A stretch of DNA of 64,000 nt from Amia ocellicauda. Its lineage: Eukaryota > Chordata > Actinopteri > Amiiformes > Amiidae. The position numbers were made by a program, and so were the translations under genes. The stretch lies in the NCBI RefSeq assembly GCF_036373705.1, contig NC_089866.1:4411001-4475000 (forward strand), written 5' to 3'. Position 1 is the first letter of the stretch. Every line of letters starts with the position of its first letter. A model generated the notes under the pieces. It had not been told where the DNA came from, searched no databases, and saw only the letters and a program-made list of their open reading frames with translations. Shown here one piece after another: positions 53,420 through 64,000 of the stretch.

Positions 53420-54640
53420 CATTCACCTAAAGGATTATTAGGAACACCTGTTCAATTTCTCATTAATGCAATTATCTAACCAAACAATCACATGGCAGTT
53501 GCTTCAATGCATTTAGGGGTGTGGTCCTGGTCAAGACAATCTCCTGAACTCCAAACTGAATGTCTGAATGGGAAAGAAAGGTGATTTAAGCAATTTTGAG
53601 TGTGGCATGGTTGTTGGTGCCAGATGGGCCGGTCTGAGTATTTCACAATCTGCTCAGTTACTGGGATTTTCATGCACAACCATTTCTAGGGTTTACAAAG
53701 AATGGTGTGAAAAGGGAAAAACATCCAGTATGCGGCAGTCCTGTGGGCGAAAATGCCTTGTTGATGCTAGAGGTCAGAGGAGAATGGGCCGACTGATTCA
53801 AGCTGATAGAAGAGCAACTTTGACTGAAATAATCACTCGTTACAACCGAGGTATGCAGCAAAGCATTTGTGAAGCCACAACACGTACAACCTTGAGGCGG
53901 ATGGGCTACAACAGCAGAAGACCCCACCGGGTACCACTCATCTCCACTACAAATAGGAAAAAGAGGCTACAATTTGCACAAGCTCACCAAAATTGGACAG
54001 TTGAAGACTGGAAAAATGTTGCCTGGTCTGATGAGTCTCGATTTCTGTTGAGACATTCAGATGGTAGAGTCAGAATTTGGCGTAAACAGAATGAGAACAT
54101 GGATCCATCATGCCTTGTTACCACTGTGCAGGCTGGTGGTGGTGGTGTAATGGTGTGGGGGATGTTTTCTTGGCACACTTTAGGCCCTTTAGTGCCAATT
54201 GGGCATCGTTTAAATGCCACGGCCTACCTGAGCATTGTTTCTGACCATGTCCATCCCTTTATGACCACCATGTACCCATCCTCTGATGGCTACTTCCAGC
54301 AGGATAATGCACCATGTCACAAAGGTCAAATCATTTCAAATTGGTTTCTTGAACATGACAATGAGTTCACTGTACTAAACTGGCCCCCACAGTCACCAGA
54401 TCTCAACCCAATAGAGCATCTTTGGGATGTGGTGGAACGGGAGCTTCGTGCCCTGGATGTGCATCCCAAAAATCTCCATCAACTGCAAGATGCTATCCTA
54501 TCAATATGGGCCAACATTTCTAAAGAATGCTTTCAGCACCTTGTTGAATCAATGCCACGTAGAATTAAGGCAGTTCTGAAGGCGAAAGGGGGTCAAACAC
54601 AGTATTAGTATGGTGTTCCTAATAATCCTTTAGGTGAGTG
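53420..54640 (+). mobile_element. Apparently intact Tc1/mariner transposon of DD36E type
   Basis: A 1,221-bp element flanked by TA target duplications (53418-53419 and 54641-54642). Terminal inverted repeats are about 29 bp, with one mismatch near the end (cattcacc versus cactcacc) and 25 bp identical (53424-53448 against 54612-54636). It contains one uninterrupted transposase gene. Matching ends and an open frame point to a recent insertion. It lies in non-coding DNA upstream of NLRC3. Confidence 0.95.
53568..54608 (+). CDS. Tc1/mariner transposase, DD36E catalytic triad
   Basis: 346 aa, the usual length for Tc1/mariner transposases, starting MGKKGDLSNFECG. The N-terminal half has two HTH-type segments (LSISQSAQLLGFSCTTISRV; later TLTEIITRYN to RMGYNSRRPHRVP). 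The catalytic residues are Asp155 in WSDESRF, Asp246 in QQDNAPCH and Glu283 in [12 protein letters not shown]. There are 36 residues between the second Asp and the Glu, not 34 as in classic Tc1. That spacing defines the DD36E group described as Incomer. The frame has no stops or visible frameshift, so it may encode a functional enzyme. Family assignment rests on spacing and general similarity. Confidence 0.93.
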   Translation: MGKKGDLSNFECGMVVGARWAGLSISQSAQLLGFSCTTISRVYKEWCEKGKTSSMRQSCGRKCLVDARGQRRMGRLIQADRRATLTEIITRYNRGMQQSICEATTRTTLRRMGYNSRRPHRVPLISTTNRKKRLQFAQAHQNWTVEDWKNVAWSDESRFLLRHSDGRVRIWRKQNENMDPSCLVTTVQAGGGGVMVWGMFSWHTLGPLVPIGHRLNATAYLSIVSDHVHPFMTTMYPSSDGYFQQDNAPCHKGQIISNWFLEHDNEFTVLNWPPQSPDLNPIEHLWDVVERELRALDVHPKNLHQLQDAILSIWANISKECFQHLVESMPRRIKAVLKAKGGQTQY

Positions 54641-56566
54641 TACACCTATTGTGCATGACTGGCAGGAATTGTCTAGAAGTCCATAACTGGCACGGGAGGG
54701 ACCTGGTGACCTATCTGCCTTGCTGCACAAAGGCAGGGGGCCCGTTGAACAGCCACCACAGGCTTGCCTCCTGTTATCTTTAAGATAACGAGACATCATA
54801 TTAGATGTCAGTTTGTAGCTCTTTCTCCCGAGCAAGCGAAAAGAAGAGCATCATCAGACTATCCACTGTCTGACAGGGAAGCTTTCTTTAGTCACAGAAT
54901 GTAACTAAATTGGCCGGCTTCTGAGGTTCATTCCTTCCCCAACCTCCTCGCACAACAACAGCAGAGGAGTGAACTGCAAGATTAACCGTTTCATCTTGTG
55001 GTAGAGAAAAAGCGCCTCGCACCTCACAACCATTTTCTTCTTTGCATTACTGTCCAGGTCTCTTGAGACTATGTATATTTTGCCTTTTCCTCTCCAAACC
55101 TATGGAGTCTTGGATCGAGAACCGCTCCAGAGCAATTAGACTGGGTTCTGGTTGCTGGTGGAGAAGCCCGTAACAAGGTCATGACCTGACCCAGTCCTAC
55201 ACCCAAACCCCCGTCTACTCCCCTTCTCATCCGCAGGTGGATGAAGGTATACCAATCTGTCACCCTCGCCACGCGCCTCTGAGCGTGCCTGAGCAAAATC
55301 TCTGAGGTTAGGTACGACCGCGATCTTTGTGTCACGGCAAGCTACACCGCAGGACAAGCACCGACCCAGGGCTGCTGCTGAAGGGGCTCGGCGTCACCCA
55401 TGCGTCGCCACTTCCTGTCTGCTCCCCTGCTGATGGGTAGCAACTGAAAGGGCTGCTTACCTTAGAAGGAAAATACAGTAGTGATCGATTTATCGAGAGC
55501 ACATCCACACTGGTCAGATTTTTGAGGCTTTGCATCCAGCCGTGAAACAAATTATTTTGTATGTCATAGAGAAATGATTATAGTCATTTGTTTTTGCTAA
55601 TTCATCATAGAGTTTCAAACAGGAAACAAATTCAGAGCTCGCACCAAAACAAAACCGACAAGAAAAAACTGTTTTGTTTGAGTGCGTTTGAACATGAAAT
55701 GCTACTCGATCTGCTGTAAGAGTATGATGGTCTGAAACAATACGCCACTACAGCCGATTCCTGTGTTTTGGGAAGGGGACCAACACCACACTGGTGGAAA
55801 GTTCTGTGCCTTTTCCTTTTTATAGCTGTTTAAAATGTATGGCATGTGTGTCTTAGTGAAGCGTATAAAAACACCCAAAACAAAACAATCTTAATTCTAG
55901 AATAAATAATTCAGTCGCAACTTTTTAAATTCCAATATAGCCCTTGTTGTTTGCAAACAGAGGAATACTCCCAATCGGCCAAATAAAACTATTCTTCATA
56001 GATTTTTTGTTGTCCCTTTTTTCACACTTGGGCCTAGAGCATTGCCCTGCCTATGAATCACAAATCACATTCTCGTACCCAGCGGTTTAATTTATTGTCA
56101 AGCCACTTTCTACCACTTATATAAATAAACGCGTGGTCTGGTAAACGTTTGTAATTTGAGATTCGCCAGCAGATTTAGGCCATAGTGTGCAAGACTATAC
56201 TGGATGCTGCAGATTGAAAACACAACATCACTGCTGTCAATGTCATGTTGAAGCAGGGATACAAACCGAACCACATAAAACTTACAAATGCATATTAAAA
56301 TAACGGTGACAGCACAAAGTTAGACGTATATATATATATTTTTGTAAATGCATTACAGTGCAATTCACTGGTTTCTACCATAACCATTTAACTAAACACA
56401 AGCTAGATCTGATTACACTCAAGTGACACGTAAGGACGGCTGCTGTGCCAACATCCCTGGCAAAAACTTAGTCTGACCACAGGATTTTTTTCTCTCTACA
56501 TTTTTCTTGGTAAGAGAAGATGAGTCAGTTTCCTGCATTAAAAAAAATATATATATAATATATATA
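54641..56566. other. Non-coding stretch between two transposons
   Basis: No recognisable gene. A minus-strand splice-donor-like sequence (AAG followed by gtaagcagccc, at about 55450-55463) could mark a non-coding 5' exon of NLRC3, but this is a guess. Confidence 0.4.
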
Positions 56567-57451
56567 CACTGATCAGCCATTACATTATGACCACCTGTCT
56601 AATATTGCGTGGGTCCCCCTTTTGCCGCCAAAACAGCCCTGAGCCGTCGAGGCATTGACTCCACTAGACCTCTGAAGGTGTGCTGTGGTATCTGGCACCA
56701 AGACGTCAGCAGCAGATCCTTTAAGTCCTGGAAGTTGCGAGGTGGGGCCTCCATGGATCGGACTTGTTTGTCCAACAAATCCCACAAATGCTCGATTGGA
56801 TTGAGATCTGGGGAATTTGGTGACCTGGAACTCGTGATTCATCAGACCAGGCCACCTTCTTCCATTGCTCCGTGGTCCAGTTCTGATGCTCACATGCCAA
56901 TTGTAGGCGCTTTTGGCAGTGGACAGGGGTCAGCATGGGCACCCTGACTGGTCTGCGGCTACACAGCCCCATACGCAACAAACTGCGATGCACTGTGTGT
57001 TCTGACACCTTTCTATCAGAACCAGCATTTACTTTTTCAGCAATTTGAGCTACAGTAGCTTGTCTGTTGGATCGGACCACACGGGCCAGCCTTCGCTCCC
57101 CACATGCATCAATGAGCCTTGGCCGCCCATGTCCTTGTCGCCGGTTCACCGCTTTTCCTTCCTTGGCCACTTTTGATAGGTACTGACCACTGCAGACCGG
57201 GAACACCCCACAAGAGCTGCAGTTCTGGAGATGCTCTGACCCAGTCGTCTAGCCATCACAATTTGGCCCTTGTCAAAGTCGCTCAGATCCTTACGCTGCC
57301 CATTTTTCCTGCTTCTAACACATCAACTTTGAGGACAAAATGTTCACTTGCTACCTAATATATCCCACCCACTGACAGGTGCCATGATAACGAGATTATC
57401 AGTGTTATTCACATCACCTGTCAGTGCTCATAATGTTATGGCTGATCGGTG
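56567..57451 (-). mobile_element. Internally deleted Tc1/mariner element
   Basis: Inverted ends match with two mismatches over about 24 bp: cactgatcagccattacatt (from 56567) and, on the other strand, caccgatcagccataacatt (to 57451). In minus sense the transposase relic keeps the N-terminal DNA-binding part (RPRLIDACGERRLARVVRSN; TVHRSLLRMGLCSRRPVRVP) and the first catalytic block WSDESR. It then jumps to the C-terminal SPDLNPIEH-like block with HTFRGLVESMPRRLRAVLAA. The segment with the second catalytic Asp is missing. Length is about 885 bp. Confidence 0.88.
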
Positions 57452-60400
57452 TCTATATATTCCTATTATTGGCCCACCACAGTCCCACACACAATAAGAT
57501 TGTGATAATAGATGCCGTTGTTCTTTCCATAGTTCAAATGTTCTGGGATTTATTTATTTTAATATAAAGGGACAGTGATATGTAGGTGGGCAACACACAA
57601 AGTTAAAGCTATTTCCTCTGTCCACACAGCAGGTAAACCCCCCCAAAAGAACAGTGTGTGTTGTTTTACCATTACCCACAATGCCCCGATAGACAACATA
57701 AAAGACAGTGACTTAAAATGGTCAACTTTTCATAATATTTTCTAATGCCAGGTCCTACAGGATGAAGCAATCGTTCAGTGAGCAAAAGGGTAAATGCAAG
57801 ATAGATGCATATCCTAGTGAGTCAGCAGTGAATTTAAAGAGGCTAAATGGCCTCCAGGGCCGGGAATGATCTTAAATGTAGTTGCCATAGCTGCAAGCAG
57901 TGAAGACACCTTAGACACACAAGTTCTGGCAATGTTACTAATGGAAATGTGTTAAATATGCATATTGGCCTGGTTTGTGTTGTTGTTGACGTTATTTGGT
58001 TTTATGCCTTAATGCTGCCGAATTCCCAGGGCAGGTTTGTCAGGGACTGAAGAAATGAATAGAGACGCTTCGGTGGCATATATAAAAAGCTTAATGGAGA
58101 CAACTTCCTCTCAGTACTTTTGAATGGTTCAGTGTCTAATTGTCGGTATTAGTCAGTGTATTAGTATTAGTTGCACTTTCCTGGGCTATGAATTGTTTTT
58201 CACTTTGACCTGAAAGGCAGAAATAAACACCCTAATGGGAAACAGCTGGCTAATGCTGCTGCGGATTGTGTGGCGGCTTTTCTGAATAGGGTTAACCTCT
58301 CTAAAGCAGATCAGCACACAGCACCGGCACAGACACGGTAACCTAAATCATCTCAGAGCTCTCTTCACACTTCTCAACCAAAGGTCCTCGTTTTCTTTCA
58401 TCTCAAAGGGTGTACGTGACAATCTGAAACATCTCCACCGCTGTCTCGACACTGACCAACAGCCGAAGAAAGTGATGTTATAGTTTTTGTCGTAGTTTTT
58501 TTTTTGGATTGACAAAATGTATGCTTGGCTGAAGATAAGTAGTTCTAATTTGGAAATAAATTAGCCAACGGATTTTTAGTTTAAGAACTAAGAAACTCCA
58601 GAGCTGCGATTTTGATCCGTTCACAGAAGGTTTCATTTCTAAAGTTCAAATACAGGAAAAAAAACACACTTACCCAAACTAATGAGTCCACTGTGTTGAT
58701 AAATCCCTGATGGTTTTATCCAGGATCCAGGCAGTTTTATCATCCACGTGCTCTTTTGAAAGATTTATGATGGTGCTCAGCTCTTTGGGTACATCATTTC
58801 AAACTCCCTTCCTGGAGTGTAACACGACCCACCTCATTTGTGCATTTCCATCAGAGCCGTCTTCAAAAAGCAATGAAGACATGCTCCTGTAGAAAATACA
58901 CAACCTGTGGCTCGTCAAGCAGTCAATTCTACTGCAGGGTGATGTACCAAAAGCAAAACCGAACGCAGACAAACAACCAGAATTAAAAGCACAGAAACAC
59001 AACAACTAATTTGTCAGTTCGTCTCATTCCTCTGTGAGAGTAAGTCTGCAGCGCTGCGCTTTTCAAACTGCACCTCTTCCTGTCTCTTTGGTTTGTCTCT
59101 CTTCCTGCCAACTGTCTCAGTCCACTGATTTCAGTTTTGAATATGGTACTTTTTATTCGCTGCAAGCATCCGTTTGATCTCTGACATCTTCCTCTCTCTG
59201 GAAGCCAGGTACTCCATCACACAGCCTGGCTTCCGCGAGGGCCCGGGCTGGAGGTGTGAACAGATGCTGTGAAGATCCTGTTAATGTTTCTTGTAACGTT
59301 CAACTCCACATAGTCGGAGGCATGGAAATGAGTTTCACACACTGTCTGACCTGCTTTATTAATGATATTTGTTTAAGAGCTTGCAGCTTATCAAACCTGA
59401 AATCACTAAACAACAGTATTGTCATTTCCATCTCTGTCAACCGCATGTTTACCATAGTTTTCCTCTGTACTTTACACGCCCCATCCCTGCTTTATACACT
59501 TTATATTTGTAGCATCAAAAGCTAAATATGAACCCTTTCTGAAGTGAAGCACGGTGATAGCACGGTACACAAGCACGCCGTGAAGATTGGAGCCATGTTT
59601 CCAGTGTCTTCTTACTACCCAACTACGCAAGGTACCCTGTGTGTGTAATAAAGTTTAGTCTGAAGTGTTTTACAGTGTGCCATTTCAGCCGCAGCAGATC
59701 CATACTGAGGGCAAAATGAAAGAAAATCAGGCCCTGGTTTCTCACTGTGTTTATAAGGATGCTCCAAGCAGGTCCAAGGTTTTCCCGAGAGGCATTGTGA
59801 AAAATAATGGCCTTCATGTCTCCAAATAGCTTCAGTATGCTGCAGGACTCAAGTGGGGTTGTTGTTGTGTTGCTGCTTTTGATTGTTTGTGCAAATGAGA
59901 AGTATAATTGTGGCCGAAAGGGTTTGTTGCTTCATTTGGTGGTGTTTCGTTAACAGTGAGTGAGAACACTGTAGATCAGTCATTTAATTGCATCATTTCA
60001 GAATCAGTATGCAGAGTAAAGCTGAGAGAGAAAGAACAGGTGAAAGACTCAGACGAGTGGTTTAAGAAATCGTAAGACAGGAAGCAGTGGGGTAGGTAAG
60101 GGTTGTCTGCTTTGTTTGCGTTAGAAAGGCAGGGAGAAACACACAGGAAGGAAACATGGCTGACATAATGTCTTTGACAGAGAGAGAGAGATAGATGTAA
60201 CCGGCAATGCAGGTAATGTAAGATCCAATCAGTAACAAAAGACAGTCACCTCCCTAACCTAGTTTCCCACCACAGTGATCAGTGAAAGGATGCAACAGTG
60301 TGAGGGAACTCAATCTGAACCAGGCCTCAGTCTTGGTCATTTTTTGGTTTATTTGTCACCTAAAAAACATTCCACTGTGGCATACGTGCAGCTCGGTGAC

Positions 60401-60747
60401 CCATTGACCAAGCAAAAGGCAAAAGAGACCTTCATTCTGGACAGCCACAGTATTTGAAGCCCATGCAGATATATCTTACATCATAGTCTCTCATTCTATG
60501 CCTCGCGGTGCGGTTTGCGAGAGGCTAGTTTTGAGCTGCAGCAGTGTTTTTGCGGGGCGGCCTTTGCGCGCTGCTGCTGTTCCCTGGCTGTCTGATCTGA
60601 GAACGGTGCTGTTTCGGGCCCGATACAGGATGCTGACAAACCACACAGCCTCCCTGCGCTCTACACACTACACTGCAGAGCCGCACCGCAATGGCTACAG
60701 CCCTGAACAGCACGCAGCTTCCTTCCTGCGCTGAAGTTAACTCTGGA
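57452..60747. other. Long non-coding stretch
   Basis: No exon with recognisable homology. Isolated open frames up to 89 codons lack motifs. A minus-strand donor-like gtaagtgtg (58666-58674) is the only splice-like signal I noted. Confidence 0.45.
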
Positions 60748-60975
60748 GCCTCCCAGAAAATAATAATAACAATCATAATCATAAATATAATAATTTGCAT
60801 TTATACATCACTCTCATTTTAAGGATCCCATAGAGCTTGGAAAGGGAGGACGCTGTTAGATTAGCAGGGCACGGTGGCCTAGTAATGAATGATGGATATA
60901 ATTGATTGATATAATATAATTGAAAATGGCCGTCTGCCCCAATTCTAACAGTGCTGAAGCTCAAACTCTCTGCTG
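60748..60975 (-). mobile_element. Probable non-LTR retroposon 3' end (SINE or LINE)
   Basis: In minus sense, a sequence ending in tataaatgcaaattattata followed by an AT-rich imperfect (ATT/ATG) tail, as in many fish SINE and LINE 3' ends. The 5' limit is not definable. Confidence 0.45.
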
Positions 60976-62329
60976 ACCTTGTTCTCTCAAGATCTGGGCA
61001 TCCTAAGAGGAGCCGGGGTAACAGGTAACATCCTGAAGTCCTTAAGAGTTGGTGGCCTTCTGAATGTCACCTGCAGGTTGGCTTGGCACAGGACGACACG
61101 TGAGAGAGGCATGCTGCAATCTGGAGGAACTAGAGACTAGAACAACACTGAATGGAGGCATTTAGGAATTTATTGTACTGTCTTACAACGGGGATCCTCT
61201 ACAGACAGAACCAAGAACCAGAAACGATGATCATATTAGTATCACATAGTGTAAGATATCTGTAAAATGTGCATTACACCTGTATCATCAGTTTTTTTAG
61301 TACCCTATGATTTCTGTGCTTAATAACTCTGTAATAACTATGTATTATGAAACATGAATACAAAATGATGGACTTGTCCTTGGAATGGCTTTTGATTTAA
61401 TCAAAATGGAGATTTGCGTGTGTGTGTGAGTAAGAGAGAAAGTGAGAGGAAAGAGAGATGACAGGAGAAATTATTGACTATTACAGAGCAGAACAAAACA
61501 CACAAAAAACAACCCAAGAACAAGTATCTTGCACACTGATAAACAGGGCTGACTGTCTGGCAGCTCACCTCGGCTACTGGATTTCACTGATGACTTGATT
61601 AATCAAGATGTGCAGGAAACCTTCAGCACATCGCGGTTCCAATTAAATTATGGCATTGTAAGGGCCACCCAAACCGCTCTCCCAGCTGGAAAAAAAATAA
61701 TAATAAAAATCAACATTTCATTTCTGATCCCTATTTCAGCAAGCGCGACGGGTAGGTTTCAAGAGCTGCATCAGTCGTGAGCCAAGCGCATACATAATAA
61801 ATATGGCATAATGGCTAATGAGTGCTTGTGCCCCAGGGACAACCCTAGGCAGGATATACACCCCATTGGTGAAAGGAAATCGTACAGTAAAAGCAGAACT
61901 TCACTTTCGGCCTGTTTTGACACCAGTTACACTTTATTTTTTCTTCTTTCTGCATTTCCACCACAGCAGACTGAGAGGGGATGTCTGTCTGGGTCAAGCA
62001 AGCACTTTCGTGTTTCTTACCAAAGAACAACTGGTTACATGAGATCACATTAATTCACATGAGAAGTGGAGTGGGGGGAGCAAAGGATGGGATATTAAAA
62101 AGTTTAAAGGGGAGTGGGACACCCTTACAGTGGATGTAAAAGGTTTCTGGTCATTCTGGTAAAGCATTTGATAGATTTTAATCCTACGAGGAGCTAAAAA
62201 CTAAACATCTTGTAATTTTTCTCTTTGGTGATCGAGTGGTCAACACAATGGACAATGGGCTTCTGTCAACAGAAATTATGTGCACAGCACAGAACAAAAA
62301 AACTAAAAAAACATTTTATATATAAAACA
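60976..62329. other. Non-coding stretch
   Basis: No gene or repeat that I recognise. Short open frames only. Confidence 0.45.
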
Positions 62330-62335
62330 TTTATT
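62330..62335 (-). terminator. Candidate poly(A) signal of the membrane-protein gene
   Basis: AATAAA on the minus strand about 1.1 kb past the stop codon at 63433. The DNA between would be a 3' UTR. Confidence 0.35.
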
Positions 62336-63432
62336 TGCCATTTTTAGTGTAAAAAAATAACAATTGAAGAGTATCCTTTAACAAAGGTGCACAGAATATA
62401 AGCACAGACCTGTTTCAGACGTACGTAATCTTGGCCAAGTCAATGTGAATGGTGGCTCTTTGGCTCAGTTGTTCCTGCAGTTCCTACACACACCTTCTTA
62501 GCCAATGAATCACGTGAAATTTAAGTCCCACCAAACTCAGAGGGGAGTTATTTAAACAATACAAACTACACACCTGTGTAAACATACTGAACCAAAGCTG
62601 GTGGAAGTATCTCAATGCATTTAATTAATTGAAAGTGCAAATCAACAATGTACATTTGGTTGTGTGAAAAGTGGAAGTCACTGGAATCGCCGTCTACACT
62701 TTTGACCTGTATGGTTAGTGTGAACACTTTGAGGATGATCTCTCTATTCACAATACGTGAACTTCCACTGGGATTTACATTCAAGGGTGCCCTGACAACA
62801 CACGCAAAACATCCCACACGCAGTGCTATAGTAGAAGCTTACAATGCTTCCCAACACAGTCTAATCTGTGTTCATTTATTCAACACTACAGTCCTGTATA
62901 TGTGACAAACGTATACATAATGCACATTAAATTACAAAATGCCTCAACTTCATTCAATTGTTAATTTCCCCCTTTCATAAAAAAACCAACTAAAACATCT
63001 CTTAAAACACGTGAACCCGGACTTCCAAAATGTAAAATTAGTTAAAAACACAGTCAGCCTGTGTTACAGCAAACTAGGACTTTTCAACCAGATTTGCTCA
63101 TCTAGTTAGTTCTTTCCTTAGAACACATGCCGGCACCAACCACCACATAGAATTTCTTAAAAAAACAAAGACACATCACAACATCTCAAACGTAAACTGA
63201 TACACAAAACTGTACAACACATCCACAACGACATAAGTAGTTGACACTAATACAACTCGAGGTGACAAACACAAACAGGTTTATATAAGGACACTCAGTG
63301 TGTTACTGTGCCCCCTAAACTGTGTCTTATCTGGGCAGGGGAACGCATTGTTGGGAGAGAACAGTGCTGAACACGGAGGGTCCGTCTCCCTCCTGGGGTG
63401 GCAGGGGAAGCGCGACAGGCCCAGGCATGGGG

Positions 63433-63741
63433 CTAAAGATCCTGCCCTGCTTCATCACCTTGCTCATTCAGCTCAATGGTTGAATAGTTCAATGGACGCC
63501 TGCAGATAACAAAGCAAACACTTGGGTGGGTGACAGTTTTTTCTGGTGAAAGCAAACAAGTAAGTAAGTAAATAAGTAAGTAGATAAGTTCAGGCTATAT
63601 TCTGAGGACGCAGTTGTAAAATGGTTCTGCCGCCAGGATCGTCTCACCTTTTTCTGTACAAGTAAGTCGCCAGGGCCGCCCCCAGCCCCAGGGCAACGAG
63701 CGTGAAGATGATCAGTCCAATCTCCCAGCCTAGCCCCACCG
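63433..63741 (-). CDS. Last two exons of an unidentified single-pass membrane protein
   Basis: Exons 63648-63741 (94 nt) and 63433-63499 (67 nt) join in phase with GT-AG borders. The first encodes one strongly hydrophobic helix (EIGLIIFTLVALGLGAALAT) followed by YLYRK. The second gives RRPLNYSTIELNEQ and ends GQDL and a stop. This is a type I membrane topology with a basic stop-transfer and a tail of about 24 residues. LNYSTI fits the loose ITIM pattern [SILV]xYxx[ILV]. The ectodomain exons are beyond the right edge, so the family cannot be named; an immunoglobulin-type or adhesion receptor is possible but unproven. The remaining DNA to 64,000 looks intronic. Confidence 0.68.
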
Positions 63742-64000
63742 CTGACAACAGAGCAAACAAACAGGGGGTCAGAGCGGGGATCGCCACAGGGGTGAGATTT
63801 CACTCCAGCAGGAGGACTGAAACCGCTGTCTTTCAATCCAGTGTGGAGATCTGAGCCAGTTGTTCATCTCCTGTGCGTCGACAACCTGTTACCGTTTTTA
63901 TTTCTGTCTGACTACCTGACAAATGAAAAATTATATTAATCCATCCTTTACTCTTTACAGAAGCATCAATGTGCTGAGTCCAGTGCTGAGGAAAGATCAT

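Overview
This is a vertebrate nuclear genome window. It has many short GT-AG exons, CpG-rich 5' ends, several Tc1/mariner elements, and L2-like and CR1-like non-LTR remnants. The proteins and repeats fit a ray-finned fish. The one-to-one match of several genes to human chromosome 16p13.3 neighbours, the retained glucagon-family receptor and the CR1-like tail lean towards a non-teleost lineage such as gar, bowfin or sturgeon, but that is inference. All exon models were built by hand from splice sites, reading phase and remembered family sequences; no alignment was run.

Layout, left to right. (1) 1-5,389, minus strand: the 5' six coding exons of RHOT2 (mitochondrial Rho GTPase Miro-2), running off the left edge, with an internally deleted Tc1-like element in intron 1. 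(2) 5,390-8,102: CpG-rich RHOT2 5' region and a 5'-truncated L2-like LINE. (3) 8,103-23,290, minus strand: a complete 43-exon WDR90 gene (centriole inner-scaffold protein, about 1,847 aa). (4) 25,174-31,052, minus strand: a complete 13-exon class B GPCR of the glucagon-receptor family (about 424 aa). (5) 35,063-40,089, plus strand: complete 12-exon CLUAP1/IFT38 (about 428 aa). (6) 42,154-52,044, minus strand, convergent with CLUAP1: complete NLRC3 (about 1,095 aa) with a CARD-like exon, one large NACHT exon and 15 LRR exons, 13 of them exactly 84 nt and in the same phase. (7) 52,045-63,400: mostly non-coding, with one apparently intact Tc1/mariner transposon of DD36E type and one internally deleted relative. 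(8) 63,433-63,741, minus strand: the last two exons of an unidentified single-pass membrane protein with an ITIM-like tail, running off the right edge.

RHOT2-WDR90 and CLUAP1-NLRC3 are neighbour pairs in human 16p13.3 with the same relative orientations, so the window looks like an ancestral block. WDR90 and CLUAP1 both act in centriole or cilium biology, but nothing in the sequence shows that they are co-regulated. The genes are otherwise functionally independent: mitochondrial transport, centriole, peptide-hormone receptor, intraflagellar transport, innate immune regulation. I found no wholly new biological system. The most notable items are the intact DD36E transposon, the glucagon-family receptor at this locus, the recognisable CARD-like exon in NLRC3, a perfect 60-bp palindrome inside an NLRC3 intron, and the uniform 84-nt LRR exon array.
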